Positions 18,366 to 27,929 are shown, counted from the first letter of the stretch. The stretch: DNA of 64,000 bases from Nakamurella endophytica (GCF_014646215.1 NZ_BMNA01000003.1:702821-766820); one strand, 5' to 3'. Notes: generated from the sequence alone by a model not told the origin. A program made the numbers and translations.

Positions 18366-19331
18366 CTAGGCGATCGGCCGTTCCTCGACGACGACGAACG
18401 GCACCGAGGCGTCGTCGACGGCGAGCACCTGGGACGTGGCCAGCCGCGGCACGATCCGGCTCCATGCCCACGCATACGCGCCGACCCACACGATGTAGCT
18501 GCGGCTGTCGATGACGACGGCCTCGAGGTGCAGGCCGTCGCCGACGGTCAGCACCCCGTCGGTGCCGATGCTGTGGAACGAGCCCTGGCTGGCCGCGTCG
18601 TACGTCGAGCGCACCCGGACCGGGCCCTCCGTCCGGGCGTCGCTACCGTCCGCCGCGGTGCTGGTCAGGTAGATCTCGCCGTAGGTGTAGGACCGGCAAC
18701 GGTCGGCCGTGCCACCCGGCCAGTGCAGGGTGTCCAGCGCGTCGACCCAGCCGCCGACCGAGTACCGGAAGTACGGCCGGATGTCGGCGTACCCGACGGC
18801 CAGGTTCGGCCGGTACGGGAAGCCCAGGAACGACTTGATCTCCGACCGGTGGTTGCTCAGCCGGTGCCGCAGGTGCACGGTGCCGCGCGCCAGGTCGTAG
18901 GACTCGTCCTGCTCGAGCGTGTCCTGCAGCAGGTCCGTCGTGTCCTGGAAGCGGTGATCGCTGCGCCAGGTCCACCCGTAGCGGTAGTCGGAGGTGCCGA
19001 ACACCCGCAGCCGCGGGGCGTCCAGTCGGTGCAGACCCCCGCGGAGCGCGTCGGTGACGTCGAGCAGCGGCGAGTGGTGGGTGCGCAGCCGGTCGAGGTC
19101 GCGGGCGTCGACCAGCCGGGCCATCCCGTCGTACCGCTCGTGCCGCGCGCCCACCTCCGCCAGCGCCCGCGGGTCGTCGACGGCCGCGAGGTCGTCCCGG
19201 TCATCGGCGACAAACGTTTCCAGCTCCGCGGTCTCGCGGGCGGTGCGGTCGAGTTCGCCGCGGAGCACGGCGAGGTGCGGCTCCGGGTCGGCGACGGCAG
19301 CGGCGGTGGGTGCGGGGGAGACGGTGGTCAC
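18366..19331 (-). CDS. Protein of unknown function, 321 residues
   Basis: I do not recognise a family. The first ~110 residues are charged and helical with many Arg and Asp, compatible with coiled structure. The rest is rich in aromatic residues and alternating strands (SDYRYGWTWRSDHRFQDTTD, RPYFRYSVGGWVDALDTLHW, SYIVWVGAYAWAW), suggesting a beta-rich globular domain. There is no signal peptide or membrane segment. It is convergent with ligD with only eight bases between them and precedes the DinB-like gene region. Codon use is like its neighbours, and the opposite frames do not resemble known proteins. Confidence 0.6.
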   Translation of the reverse strand: MTTVSPAPTAAAVADPEPHLAVLRGELDRTARETAELETFVADDRDDLAAVDDPRALAEVGARHERYDGMARLVDARDLDRLRTHHSPLLDVTDALRGGLHRLDAPRLRVFGTSDYRYGWTWRSDHRFQDTTDLLQDTLEQDESYDLARGTVHLRHRLSNHRSEIKSFLGFPYRPNLAVGYADIRPYFRYSVGGWVDALDTLHWPGGTADRCRSYTYGEIYLTSTAADGSDARTEGPVRVRSTYDAASQGSFHSIGTDGVLTVGDGLHLEAVVIDSRSYIVWVGAYAWAWSRIVPRLATSQVLAVDDASVPFVVVEERPIA

Positions 19332-19421
19332 GGCGGCCTCCGGGGTGCGGGTGGGCGGGTCGACCTGCAGGACGCCTCCCGCAGGCGCCGTGATACCCGG
19401 CTCGGCGGACCGGTCCTACGG

Positions 19422-19991
19422 CTACCGCCGGCGCCCGGTCAGCGCCAGGAGCTCGGTCAGGTCGTCGGTGCAGCTCGCGACGTCGAGGGCAGCGGCGAAG
19501 ATCCCGGCGTCGGCGTACCGCGGGACGATCCGCCGGGCCAGGTCGAGCACCTCGGACACCAGGTCGTTGGGCATGTCCTCGGTCGCCCCGATGGCGCGCG
19601 CCAGGTCCCAGGCATGCACGGCCAGGTCGAGCGTCATCTCCTGCAGGTAGTCCAGGGCCGGTGTCGGTCCGGCCGACAGCTGCACGGTCCGGTCCAGGGC
19701 ACCCGGCTCGGTCCAGGCGGCCCGGGCCGCGGTGGCCGCGGCCGTCCAGGCGGCGACCGGGTCGTCCCCCAGCACGTCGCCGGAGAAGCGGTCGCCGATC
19801 TCCCGCACCGTCCGCCCGGCCAGCAGCTCGGGCACCCACAGCTGCTCGCCGGTCAGGTGTCCGACCAGGTCGCGCACCGTCCAGCCGGGGTCCGGCGTCG
19901 GAGCGCCCCACTGGTCGTCCCGGACCTGGGCGACCCGGTCGCCGAACTGGCGCAGGGCGCTGCGGTGGGCGTCGAGGGTCTGCACCGGCAC
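19422..19991 (-). CDS. TIGR03086-type DinB/mycothiol maleylpyruvate isomerase-like protein
   Basis: 189 residues with the DinB four-helix bundle pattern. The N-terminal motif DPGWTVRDLVGHLTGEQLWV supplies one metal-binding His, and DLAVHAWDLARAIGA supplies another, as in the actinobacterial TIGR03086 metal-binding proteins related to mycothiol-dependent maleylpyruvate isomerase. Members are thought to use mycothiol in transfer or isomerisation reactions; the substrate is unknown. The start is a GTG, with a second GTG two codons later also possible. Divergent from the aldo/keto reductase. Confidence 0.75.
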   Translation of the reverse strand: MPVQTLDAHRSALRQFGDRVAQVRDDQWGAPTPDPGWTVRDLVGHLTGEQLWVPELLAGRTVREIGDRFSGDVLGDDPVAAWTAAATAARAAWTEPGALDRTVQLSAGPTPALDYLQEMTLDLAVHAWDLARAIGATEDMPNDLVSEVLDLARRIVPRYADAGIFAAALDVASCTDDLTELLALTGRRR

Positions 19992-20148
19992 AGTCGACCA
20001 CCGCGGGCACGGCGGTGCGACGCCGGGTCCTGTCCTTCGCCGGTGTGAAACTCTTCACGGCGCGGATCGGAACGGCCGCTGCCGGGCACGGGTTGACCGG
20101 CAGTGTGGCGCCGGGGCCCCGGCGACCGCGTCGAGCAGAGGAGCAGCG

Positions 20149-21129
20149 ATGACCGTGTCCACGCCGGGTGGGACGTCGACGACGCAGGGCGCCCGCAGGC
20201 CCGTCCCGCACACCGACCTCGAGGTGTTCCCCGTCACCCTGGGCGGCAACGTCTTCGGGTGGACCGCCGACGAGGAGGCCTCGTTCGCCGTCCTGGACGC
20301 CTACGTGGCCGGTGGCGGCAACTTCATCGACACCGCCGACGTGTACTCGGCCTGGGTGCCCGGCCACTCCGGCGGCGAGTCCGAGTCGGTGCTCGGCCGC
20401 TGGATGGCGGCCCGCGGCAACCGCGACGACCTGGTGATCGCGACCAAGGTCGGCAGCCACGCCGCCGTCCCCGGCCTGTCCCGCTCGAGCATCCGCACCG
20501 GCGTGCAGGCGTCGCTGCAGCGGCTGGGCACCGACCGGATCGACCTGTACTACGCGCACCGCGACGACCCCGACACCCCGCAGGAGGAGACCGTCGCCGC
20601 CTTCGGCGAGCTCGTCGCCGAGGGCGCCGTCCGGTACGTCGCCGCCTCGAACTACACGCCGGAGAGGCTGACGTCGGCGCTGCGCATCGCGGACGGCCTG
20701 GGCGTCGCCCGGTTCGTCGCCCTACAGCCGCTGTACAACCTGGTCAACCGCGACGCCTACGAGGGCGAGCTGGCCTCGGCGGTCGCGGCCGAGGGCCTAG
20801 GCTGCGTGCCGTACGCCGCGCTGGCCGGCGGCTTCCTGACCGGCAAGTACCGGGACGGCGGCGCCGCCGTGGACAGCCCGCGGGCGGCGAACGCCACCAA
20901 GCGGCTGGACGACCGGGGCCGCGCGGTGCTGGCGGCGCTCGACGAGGTGTCCGAGCAGACCGGGACGTCGCCGACCGTGGTGTCGCTGGCCTGGCTCGCG
21001 GCGCAGCCCACCGTCGTCGCACCGATCGCCAGCGCGAGCCGGGTCGAGCAGGTGCCGGACCTGCTGGCCGGCGCCACGCTCGCGCTGACCGCCGACCAGC
21101 TGGCCCTGCTGGACACCGCCAGCCGCTGA
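20149..21129 (+). CDS. Aldo/keto reductase
   Basis: 326 residues forming an AKR barrel. GGNFIDTADVYSAW holds the catalytic Asp and Tyr, LVIATKVGS the Lys, and DLYYAHRDDPDTPQEE the His. The C-terminal PIASASRVEQVPDL is the NADPH-binding phosphate loop. It resembles the YajO/general stress AKR group acting on carbonyls. The ATG at 20149 has AGAGGAG upstream, much better than earlier in-frame starts. A short GTGAA-4 nt-TTCAC inverted repeat (20045-20058) lies in the divergent gap before it. Physiological substrate unknown. Confidence 0.88.
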   Translation: MTVSTPGGTSTTQGARRPVPHTDLEVFPVTLGGNVFGWTADEEASFAVLDAYVAGGGNFIDTADVYSAWVPGHSGGESESVLGRWMAARGNRDDLVIATKVGSHAAVPGLSRSSIRTGVQASLQRLGTDRIDLYYAHRDDPDTPQEETVAAFGELVAEGAVRYVAASNYTPERLTSALRIADGLGVARFVALQPLYNLVNRDAYEGELASAVAAEGLGCVPYAALAGGFLTGKYRDGGAAVDSPRAANATKRLDDRGRAVLAALDEVSEQTGTSPTVVSLAWLAAQPTVVAPIASASRVEQVPDLLAGATLALTADQLALLDTASR

Positions 21130-21193
21130 AGCGCGCCGCTGCCGGCCGTGAACCGCCAGGGCGGGTCCGGTTGGTGCGGTCGCACACCGTCGG

Positions 21194-21221
21194 GCGTGCC
21201 GACCGGCGGTCCCCGGCACGC
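21194..21221. terminator. Terminator between convergent genes
   Basis: GCGTGCCG and CGGCACGC form a perfect 8-bp stem with a 12-base loop between the aldo/keto reductase stop and the end of the lipoprotein gene. Confidence 0.5.
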
Positions 21222-21242
21222 GACCGGTGCCCAAGCTGCCGG

Positions 21243-22031
21243 TCAGCCCGCGGTGGTCACCCACTGCTGGACCTGCACGTCGACGTCGGCGATGGTGCCG
21301 CTGCCCGGCTCGGCGACCATCTCCAGCGTCGGCGTCTGGCAGCTGTCCACGTCCATCCAGCCGCCGTTACCGGTGACGGACGGGCCCGCGTCGCCGGCCG
21401 CGTCCACGGACCCGGCCCGGATGGACGGGCCCGTGCTCTGCGCCTGCCAGCGGACCAGGAAGCGCTGCGTGTCGCAGCCGTTCATGGTCGACGGGAAGCG
21501 TCCCCCGTCGGGGCCGTCCACCGGGGTGACCGTGCCGGTGAACGCCCGCACGGTCACCGTCCACGCCGCGGACCGGCGGAATCCGGCCAGCGAGGTGGGG
21601 AACGCCGGCGACGGGGCGACGCCGATGTGGTCGGTGTCCGCGGGCCAGCGACTGGCGGTGCCGGTGGTCGCCGACGTCCGGGACGTCGGCGTGGTGGACG
21701 GCGGCCGGGTGGCGGTCACGGTCGACGTCCGGCTGACCACGGCTGTGCTGGTGGTCCGGCTGGTCTCGGTGACGCTGGCCGTGCTGCTCACCACGTCCGT
21801 GGAGGTGACGGTGGTGACCGCGGTCGAGGTCACCGGCACCGTGGTGAGCACGGTGGACAGCGGCAGCGCGGTGGCCGTGCCGCCGGCGTCCGAGCTGCAG
21901 CCGGCCATCGCCGCGCCGGCGAGCACGACGGCGGCTGCGACGGCTCCGCCCCGCACCCGGCGCCCGGTGGTGGCCCGGCGGTGGCCGGCGCGAGGGTCCG
22001 GGGCCGTGGGGCGCGGCAGGTTCCGGTGCAC
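21243..22031 (-). CDS. Ser/Thr-rich lipoprotein of unknown function
   Basis: 262 residues. A charged head is followed by a hydrophobic core VAAAVVLAGAAMAGC with a lipobox, so the mature protein is lipid-anchored outside. Residues about 55-120 are nearly all Thr, Ser and Val (for example TSTAVTTVTSTDVVSSTA), resembling a glycosylated stalk. The C-terminal ~130 residues form a small globular domain with two Cys (NGCDTQRFLVRW and DVDSCQTPTLEM) that may pair. GTG at 22031 has AGGGGGA upstream. No known domain recognised. Confidence 0.7.
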   Translation of the reverse strand: MHRNLPRPTAPDPRAGHRRATTGRRVRGGAVAAAVVLAGAAMAGCSSDAGGTATALPLSTVLTTVPVTSTAVTTVTSTDVVSSTASVTETSRTTSTAVVSRTSTVTATRPPSTTPTSRTSATTGTASRWPADTDHIGVAPSPAFPTSLAGFRRSAAWTVTVRAFTGTVTPVDGPDGGRFPSTMNGCDTQRFLVRWQAQSTGPSIRAGSVDAAGDAGPSVTGNGGWMDVDSCQTPTLEMVAEPGSGTIADVDVQVQQWVTTAG

Positions 22032-22155
22032 GACATCCCCCTGACCGACGGCCTCGGCGTCCGCCCGGGCGGATGCTAGCCAACCCGGGCGGCCGGCGGC
22101 GGCGTTCCGGTCAGGCCGGTGCCGACTTGTCCGGTCCGCCGGGCCGCCTCCCGGG

Positions 22156-23529
22156 TCAGCGGCCGGCGCCCAGCACGAGCCAGCCGTCGCGGCGGTACCG
22201 CAGTCCCAGAGTGACGGCGCGCGCCACCAGGTACACCCCGAGGTACGCCGCCCACAGCCAGACCAGGCCGGTTCCGGCGCGTGGGGCGGACAGCGCCACC
22301 GCGACCGCGGCGGGAAGGAAGGCCAGCAGCGAAGCGACGCCCGCCCACGCCAGGTACCGCCCGTCACCGGCACCGATGAGCACCCCGTCCAGGACGAACA
22401 CGTACCCGCCGAGCGGGAGCGCGACGGCGACCGCGACCAGTGCTGCGGTGACCGCGGACCGGACCCCCGGGTCGGCGGAGAAGAGCTGGGGCAGCGCCAC
22501 GCAGCCGGCGAGCACGCAGGCGCCCAGCACGGCGCCCGCGCTGCACCCCCACCGCACCAGCCGGTCCGTGGCGGCTCTCGCCGCCGGCGCGTCACCCGCG
22601 CCGAGCGCGCGGCCGGTCAACGCCTGCGCCGCGATGGCCAGGGCGTCCAGCGCCAGCGCCAGCCAGTTCCACACCGCGGTCACCACCTGGTGGCCGGCCA
22701 GTGCGACGACGCCCTGCCGGGCTGCCACCGCCGTCGCCACCAGGATCGCCACCCGCAGCGTCGCCGTCCGGACGAACAGTGCGATGCCGTCCCGCCCGAC
22801 CGCGGCGACCCGGCCCCAGTGCGGGGACACGGCGGTCCTGGACCGGCGGGCGCCCCGGACGACGACGGCCGCGAGCACCACCGCCATGGCCGTCTGCACC
22901 GCCGCCGTGCCCGCCGCCGAACCGCCGACCCCCAGCCGGAGGACGAGCACGAGCAGCACGTTCACCACCGTGTTCACCACCGCCCCGGCGACCGCGACGA
23001 CCAGCGGGGTCCGGGTGTCCTGAAGACCCCGGATCACCCCGGTGGCCGCCAGGACGACGAGCGTCCCCGGCACCCCGGCCAGCGAGATCCGCAGGTACAG
23101 CGCCCCGAGCGCCGCGGCCTCCCCGTGGGCGCCCAGCGCGGACACCACCAGCGGAGCGAGCGGGACGCCGGCGACGGCGACGGCCACACCGAGGACGGCG
23201 GCCAGGTACAGCCCGGCCACCCCGGACTCGTACGCGCTGCCCGGCCGGCCGGCGCCGACCGCCCGCGCCACCTGGGCCGTCGTCCCGTACGCCAGGAAGA
23301 CGGCCAGCCCGACGACCGTGGACAGGGCCACCGCGGCCACACCCACGCCGGCCAGCGCCGCGGTGCCCAGGTGGCCGATGATGGCCACGTCGACGGCCAG
23401 GAACGTCGGCTCGGCGAGCAGCGCCCCCAGGGCGGGCACGGCCAGGCGCAGGATCTCCCGGCCGGAGACCGTCCCGACGGCCGCGCCCGGCCGGTCGGTA
23501 CCGGGGTCCCCGGTGTCGGTCACGTCCAC
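22156..23529 (-). CDS. MATE family efflux transporter (DinF-like)
   Basis: 457 residues with 12 hydrophobic helices in two halves. The family start REILRLAVPALGALLAEP and the AVDVAIIGHLGTAALAGVGV helix are typical of DinF-type MATE proteins, with the second-half equivalent GRDGIALFVRTATLRVAILV. They export cationic drugs or oxidised metabolites using H+ or Na+. The GTG at 23529 has AAGGA upstream; another GTG two codons on is possible. It lies 62 bp downstream of the YceI gene on the same strand and may be read with it. Confidence 0.88.
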   Translation of the reverse strand: MDVTDTGDPGTDRPGAAVGTVSGREILRLAVPALGALLAEPTFLAVDVAIIGHLGTAALAGVGVAAVALSTVVGLAVFLAYGTTAQVARAVGAGRPGSAYESGVAGLYLAAVLGVAVAVAGVPLAPLVVSALGAHGEAAALGALYLRISLAGVPGTLVVLAATGVIRGLQDTRTPLVVAVAGAVVNTVVNVLLVLVLRLGVGGSAAGTAAVQTAMAVVLAAVVVRGARRSRTAVSPHWGRVAAVGRDGIALFVRTATLRVAILVATAVAARQGVVALAGHQVVTAVWNWLALALDALAIAAQALTGRALGAGDAPAARAATDRLVRWGCSAGAVLGACVLAGCVALPQLFSADPGVRSAVTAALVAVAVALPLGGYVFVLDGVLIGAGDGRYLAWAGVASLLAFLPAAVAVALSAPRAGTGLVWLWAAYLGVYLVARAVTLGLRYRRDGWLVLGAGR

Positions 23530-23591
23530 GGGTCGATCCTTGCGGCCGGCCCGCGCCGAGCATCCGACCGGGGGCGGCGCGACGGCTGGAC

Positions 23592-24476
23592 TCAGCCCTG
23601 CGGGTCCAGCACGGCCTGGACGTCCAGGTCGATCCGCAACGTCGGGCCGACCAGTGACAGCCCGCCCGGCAGGCCCAGGTTCCAGGACATCTCGTAGTCG
23701 CGCCGGGCCAGCTGGGCCGTCGCGACGAACGCCGAGCGGGTGGCGCCCCACGGGTCCGCCTCGGAACCGACGTACGTCATGTCCAGCGGCACCGGTCGCG
23801 AGATGTCCCGGATGGTCAGCACGCCGTCGATGCGCCAGTGGCCGTCCGACGCGGCGGCGACGGCCGTGCTCCGGTACGTCATGTGCGGGAACCGCTCGAC
23901 GTCCAGGAAGTCTGCCGAGCGCAGGTGCCGGTCCCGGTCGGCGTTGCCGGTGCCGATGCTCGCGGTGGCGATCGACACCTCGACGGCCGACTGCTCGAGC
24001 GGGTAGCGGATCTCGATGACGCCGTCGAAATCGGCGAACCGGCCCTCCACCCGGGACAGCCCGAGGTGCCGGGCGGTCGCGCGGACGACGGAGTGCGCCG
24101 GGTCGATGACCCAGCGGCCCGCCGGCGGCAGGTCCCCGGCCGCGCTGCTGACCAGCGTCACCGGGGCCAGCGCGGCCCGGCCCGCCCGGACGGCCACGGG
24201 CACGGCGCGCGGCTCCAGCCCGGCGGCCGCCACCACGAGCGTCACCCGCCCGGTGCCGGACACCGCGAGGCGGTAGGCGCCCACGTCGTCGGTGACGGCC
24301 CACCCGACCTGGACGCCGGTGCCGGCGACGGCCGTCACGGTGACGCCGGCCAGCGGCCAGCCGTCGACCGACGTGACGGTGCCCTGCAGCTCGGCGGCGC
24401 CGGCCGCCGGTTCGCCGGTGCCGGGGGCCGGTCGGTCGGCCGGCTCGGCGCGGTCACCGGGCAGCGAGTGCGTCAT
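23592..24476 (-). CDS. YceI-family protein with N-terminal carboxypeptidase-regulatory-like domain
   Basis: 294 residues. Residues about 30-110 form a carboxypeptidase-regulatory-like beta domain (LQGTVTSVDGWPLAGVTVTA, then GAYRLAVSGTGRVTLVV). Residues about 118-290 are a YceI lipocalin-like barrel starting GRWVIDPAHSVVRATARHLG and ending LRIDLDVQAVL. YceI proteins bind polyisoprenoids or similar lipids and are usually exported, but no signal peptide is visible here. The ATG follows the MFS gene by 56 bases. Sharing the beta domain with that transporter suggests a joint function. Confident in domains, not in substrate. Confidence 0.85.
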   Translation of the reverse strand: MTHSLPGDRAEPADRPAPGTGEPAAGAAELQGTVTSVDGWPLAGVTVTAVAGTGVQVGWAVTDDVGAYRLAVSGTGRVTLVVAAAGLEPRAVPVAVRAGRAALAPVTLVSSAAGDLPPAGRWVIDPAHSVVRATARHLGLSRVEGRFADFDGVIEIRYPLEQSAVEVSIATASIGTGNADRDRHLRSADFLDVERFPHMTYRSTAVAAASDGHWRIDGVLTIRDISRPVPLDMTYVGSEADPWGATRSAFVATAQLARRDYEMSWNLGLPGGLSLVGPTLRIDLDVQAVLDPQG

Positions 24477-24532
24477 GGCGGTCCGTTCGGTCGGGAGTCG
24501 GGCCGGCCGGGCCGCCGGCGGGAGGCCGGCGG

Positions 24533-27313
24533 TCACCGCAGCTCGGACGGTACCGACGGGGCCGACGGTGCGGACTCGGGAAGGGCGTGCCGCCCGTGCC
24601 GCAGGGTGCCCGCGTCGTCGTCGTGGCTCAGCTCGAGATCGTGCCGCTCCAGGTCGCCGCCGGCCAGCCGGACCGCCGTGGCCACCGGGGCGTACCCGCT
24701 GGCGACGAGGGTGTAGTCGCCCGGCACCAGACCGGCGAACTCGTAGCCTCCGTCGGGTCCGGTGACCGTGGACTCCAGGATGGCGCCGGTGGAGTCGAGC
24801 ACCGTGACCGCGGCCTCGGCCACCGGCCGGTCCGACGACCGCGCCGACACCGTCCCGGTGAGCGTGCCGGTGCGGATCAAGGTCAGGTCGGCGTCCACCT
24901 CGCCGGCGTCGGACAGGGTGACCCGCCGGGCCTCGGGGATGCTGCCGCCGGCGAAGGCGGTGACGATGTAGGCGCCGGCGTAGAGGTCGGTCATCGCGAA
25001 CTGGCCGGCCGGACCGGTCACCACCGAGGCGACCACCTCGCCGCGGGCATCGGTGACGGTGACCGTCGCGCCGGCGCGCGGGCGACCCTCGTCGTCGCGC
25101 ACCACACCGCGCACGGTGCAGGCGGCGACCAGTGCCAGGTCCCGCCGGACCTCGCCGTCGGCGACCGTGACGGACGCCGCGACCGGCCGGTGGCCGGCGG
25201 CCGTGGCCACCAGGAGGTAGCTGCCGCCCGTGGGCACCGGGACGCGGAAGCTGCCGTCCGGCTCGGTGCGGGTGCGGGCCACCTCGCGGCCGCCGTCGTC
25301 CATCAGGGTCAGGGCCGTGCCGGCCAGCGCCCCGCCCGAGCCCGTCACCGTGCCGGAGATCGTCCCGGCGTTGCTCAACGGGTGGGCCGTGGCGCCGGTG
25401 GCGCTGGGGATGCCGACCGCCCCGTTGGTCGCGCCGTTGATCGCACCGTTGGTCGAGCCGTTCACCGCACCGTTGGTGGAGCCGTTGACCGCACCGTTGG
25501 CCGAGCCGTTGACCGAGCTGTCGACCGCGCGGTGCAGGGTGCCGTCGAGCCGGCCGTTGCCGTCGGACGGCAGCGCGGCCGACACCGCGCCGGCCGGCAC
25601 CGTCCGGGTGCGTGCGGTGGCCGAGCTCTGCGCCTGGCGGTCGGGGTCGGCCAGATCCGCGACGACCGGCTCGGTGCCGACACCGCCGGCCAGCGCGCCG
25701 GCCTCGGTCGCCTCCACGAGCTGCTCGGTGCCCTGCCCCGCCGCCTGGCCGGGCAGCGCGTTGCTCGTCCGGAGCGGGATCTCCTTGATGAACAGGACGG
25801 CCAGCACCGCCAGCAGCGCCAGCGGCGCCGCGATGAGGAAGATGTCGCCGAAGCCGATGCCGTAGGACCGCTCGATGACCGCCGCGACCGGGGCGGGCAG
25901 TGTCGACAGGTCGGGGATCTCGGTGCCGGTGCTGGCCGGGACGGGCACGCCGATGGCGGTGAGGCCCTCCCGGATGTGGGCGTTGACCCGGTTGGCGAGC
26001 ACCGCGCCGAGCACGGAGACGCCCACCGCGCCACCGAGGCTGCGGAAGAACGCGACGCCGGCGCTGGCCACGCCGAGCTGGTTGACCGGCACCACGTTCT
26101 GCACCGACAGCACCAGGTTCTGCATGGTCATGCCGACGCCGATGCCGATCAGCGCCATGAACAGTGCGATCCACCAGTAGGGGGTGTCCGACCGCAGCAT
26201 GCCCATGAGTCCGAAGCCGATCGTCATGACGACGGTCCCGGACACCAGCCAGCGCTTCCACCGGCCGGTCCGGGTGATGATCCGGCCGGAGACCAGGGAC
26301 GAGACGAACAGGCCGAGGATCAAGGGCATGGTGCTGATGCCGGACTGGGTCGGCGAGTCGCCGCGGGACAGCTGGAAGTACTGGCTCAGGTAGACCGTCG
26401 CGCCGAACATGGCGATGCCGACGAACAGGCTGCCGACGATGGCCAGCACGATGGTGCGGGACTGGAACAGCCACGGCGGCAGGATCGGTTCCTTGGCCCG
26501 CGACTCGACGAGGACCGCCAGCACGCCGAGCAGGATGGCGCCGGGGACCATGACGAAGCTCTGCCAGGAGATCCAGTCGTAGTTGTGGCCGGCCAGCGTG
26601 ACCCAGATCAGCAGCAGGGACACCGAGGCCATGATCAGGAACGCGCCCAGCCAGTCGATCCGGACGTCGTCGCGGCGGAACGTCGGCAGGTGCAGGGTCT
26701 TCTGCAGCACGAGGATGGCGATGACGGCGAACGGCACGCCCACGTAGAAGCACCACCGCCAGCCCAGCCACGACGTGTCGACGATGACGCCACCGACGAG
26801 CGGGCCCGCCACGGTGCCGACCGCGAAGACGGCCCCCATGTAGCCGCTGTACCGGCCCCGCTCCCGCGGCGGGATCATCATCGCCAGGCAGACCTGGGTC
26901 AGCGCGGTGAGGCCGCCGACACCCAGGCCCTGGATGACCCGGGCGCCGATCAGCATGCCGGACGACTGGGACAGGCCGGCGATCGCCGACCCGAGCACGA
27001 AGACCACCAGCGACAGCTGGACGAGCAGCTTCTTGCTGAACAGGTCGGACAGCTTGCCCCAGATCGGGGTGGTGGCCGTGGTGGCCAGCAGGCTGGCGGT
27101 GACCACCCAGGTGTAGGCCGCCTGGCCGCCCCCGAGGTTGCCGATGATCGTCGGCAGGGCGTTCGAGACGACGGTCGACGACAGGATCGCCACGAACAGC
27201 CCGAGCAGCAGGCCCGAGAGGGCCTCCAGGATCTGCCGGTGGCTCATGTCGACGCGGCCGTTGTTCGGCGGCGCCGCGGGCGGGGCGGTGGTGCGGGTGG
27301 CGGTGGTGGACAT
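24533..27313 (-). CDS. DHA2 MFS exporter fused to three carboxypeptidase-regulatory-like domains
   Basis: 926 residues. Residues about 25-520 are a 14-helix DHA2 drug exporter with motif C-like GAVFAVGTVAGPLVGG and motif A GKLSDLFSKKLLV. A cytoplasmic tail follows with an Asn-Gly repeat linker (about 598-632) and three beta-sandwich repeats at about 649-728, 729-812 and 813-890, each ending in a pattern like PDGSFRVPVP or PDGGYEFAGLVPGDYTL. DHA2 pumps are normally about 500 residues. With an even helix number the tail should face the cytosol, unusual for this domain type. MarR is directly upstream. Confidence 0.9.
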   Translation of the reverse strand: MSTTATRTTAPPAAPPNNGRVDMSHRQILEALSGLLLGLFVAILSSTVVSNALPTIIGNLGGGQAAYTWVVTASLLATTATTPIWGKLSDLFSKKLLVQLSLVVFVLGSAIAGLSQSSGMLIGARVIQGLGVGGLTALTQVCLAMMIPPRERGRYSGYMGAVFAVGTVAGPLVGGVIVDTSWLGWRWCFYVGVPFAVIAILVLQKTLHLPTFRRDDVRIDWLGAFLIMASVSLLLIWVTLAGHNYDWISWQSFVMVPGAILLGVLAVLVESRAKEPILPPWLFQSRTIVLAIVGSLFVGIAMFGATVYLSQYFQLSRGDSPTQSGISTMPLILGLFVSSLVSGRIITRTGRWKRWLVSGTVVMTIGFGLMGMLRSDTPYWWIALFMALIGIGVGMTMQNLVLSVQNVVPVNQLGVASAGVAFFRSLGGAVGVSVLGAVLANRVNAHIREGLTAIGVPVPASTGTEIPDLSTLPAPVAAVIERSYGIGFGDIFLIAAPLALLAVLAVLFIKEIPLRTSNALPGQAAGQGTEQLVEATEAGALAGGVGTEPVVADLADPDRQAQSSATARTRTVPAGAVSAALPSDGNGRLDGTLHRAVDSSVNGSANGAVNGSTNGAVNGSTNGAINGATNGAVGIPSATGATAHPLSNAGTISGTVTGSGGALAGTALTLMDDGGREVARTRTEPDGSFRVPVPTGGSYLLVATAAGHRPVAASVTVADGEVRRDLALVAACTVRGVVRDDEGRPRAGATVTVTDARGEVVASVVTGPAGQFAMTDLYAGAYIVTAFAGGSIPEARRVTLSDAGEVDADLTLIRTGTLTGTVSARSSDRPVAEAAVTVLDSTGAILESTVTGPDGGYEFAGLVPGDYTLVASGYAPVATAVRLAGGDLERHDLELSHDDDAGTLRHGRHALPESAPSAPSVPSELR
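25415..25520. repeat. 24-bp tandem repeat encoding an Asn-Gly linker
   Basis: About four copies of a 24-base unit encode NGSTNGAV-like octapeptides between the transporter and the beta domains. Copies differ by a few bases. The in-frame unit allows length variation without frameshift. Confidence 0.8.
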
Positions 27314-27366
27314 TCGAGCGCTCCAGGGTGTCGCTGGCGTGGGGGTGGTCGAGGGCGACGGACGGC

Positions 27367-27903
27367 CTAGGTGGCGGCGCGTCCGGCTGCCAGGACGGTC
27401 GGTGGCCCGGAGCCGTCGGCAGGCTCCGGTGCGGCGAGCGGTCTCGCCGGGGACGTTTCCCCCGGCGAACAGTCGTCACTCGCCCGGATGGTGGCGCCGA
27501 GTCGCTCGAGCAGGTCCGTCAAGGCGGACAGGTCCGCCTCGTCCCAGGCGGACAGCCGGGACGAGATGCGCCGGGCGACCGAGTCGCGGATCTCCTCGAG
27601 CCGGGACCGGCCGGCGTCGGTGAGGCGCAGGCGGTGCGCGCGGTGGTCGGCCGGATCGGGATGCCGTTCGACGAGCCCGAGAGCGACCAGGCTGGCGACC
27701 TGCCGGCTCGCCACCGAGGTGTCCACCGACAGTCGTTCGGCCAGATCGCTGGGACGGATGTCACCGGCGACGGCCAGCACCGACAGGGCGGGCAGTGCCG
27801 GGATCAGCTGCGCGGACGTGCCGCTGCGGACGTCGCGCTTGAGCAGCGCGAGGACCGGCAGTACCTCGATCAACCTGGTGCAGCTCTCGACGCTGACGGC
27901 CAC
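27367..27903 (-). CDS. MarR family transcriptional regulator
   Basis: 178 residues. The winged helix lies at about 45-110: IRPSDLAERLSVDTSVASRQ is the recognition region and ERHPDPADHRAHRLRLTDAG the wing. A Pro-rich C-terminal extension of about 30 residues is extra. MarR dimers usually repress nearby efflux genes and are released by phenolic or drug ligands. It is 53 bp upstream of and co-directional with the MFS fusion gene, so it probably controls itself, the exporter and the YceI gene. The GTG has AAGGAGA upstream. Confidence 0.88.
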   Translation of the reverse strand: MAVSVESCTRLIEVLPVLALLKRDVRSGTSAQLIPALPALSVLAVAGDIRPSDLAERLSVDTSVASRQVASLVALGLVERHPDPADHRAHRLRLTDAGRSRLEEIRDSVARRISSRLSAWDEADLSALTDLLERLGATIRASDDCSPGETSPARPLAAPEPADGSGPPTVLAAGRAAT

Positions 27904-27929
27904 GCAACTCTCCTTCGCTCTGCTAAGTG

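Noticed and set aside
24587..27370. A 927-codon plus-strand frame opposite the MFS fusion
   Set aside because: Composition-driven mirror of the exporter gene with repeated Asp/His/Arg/Gly and no motifs.
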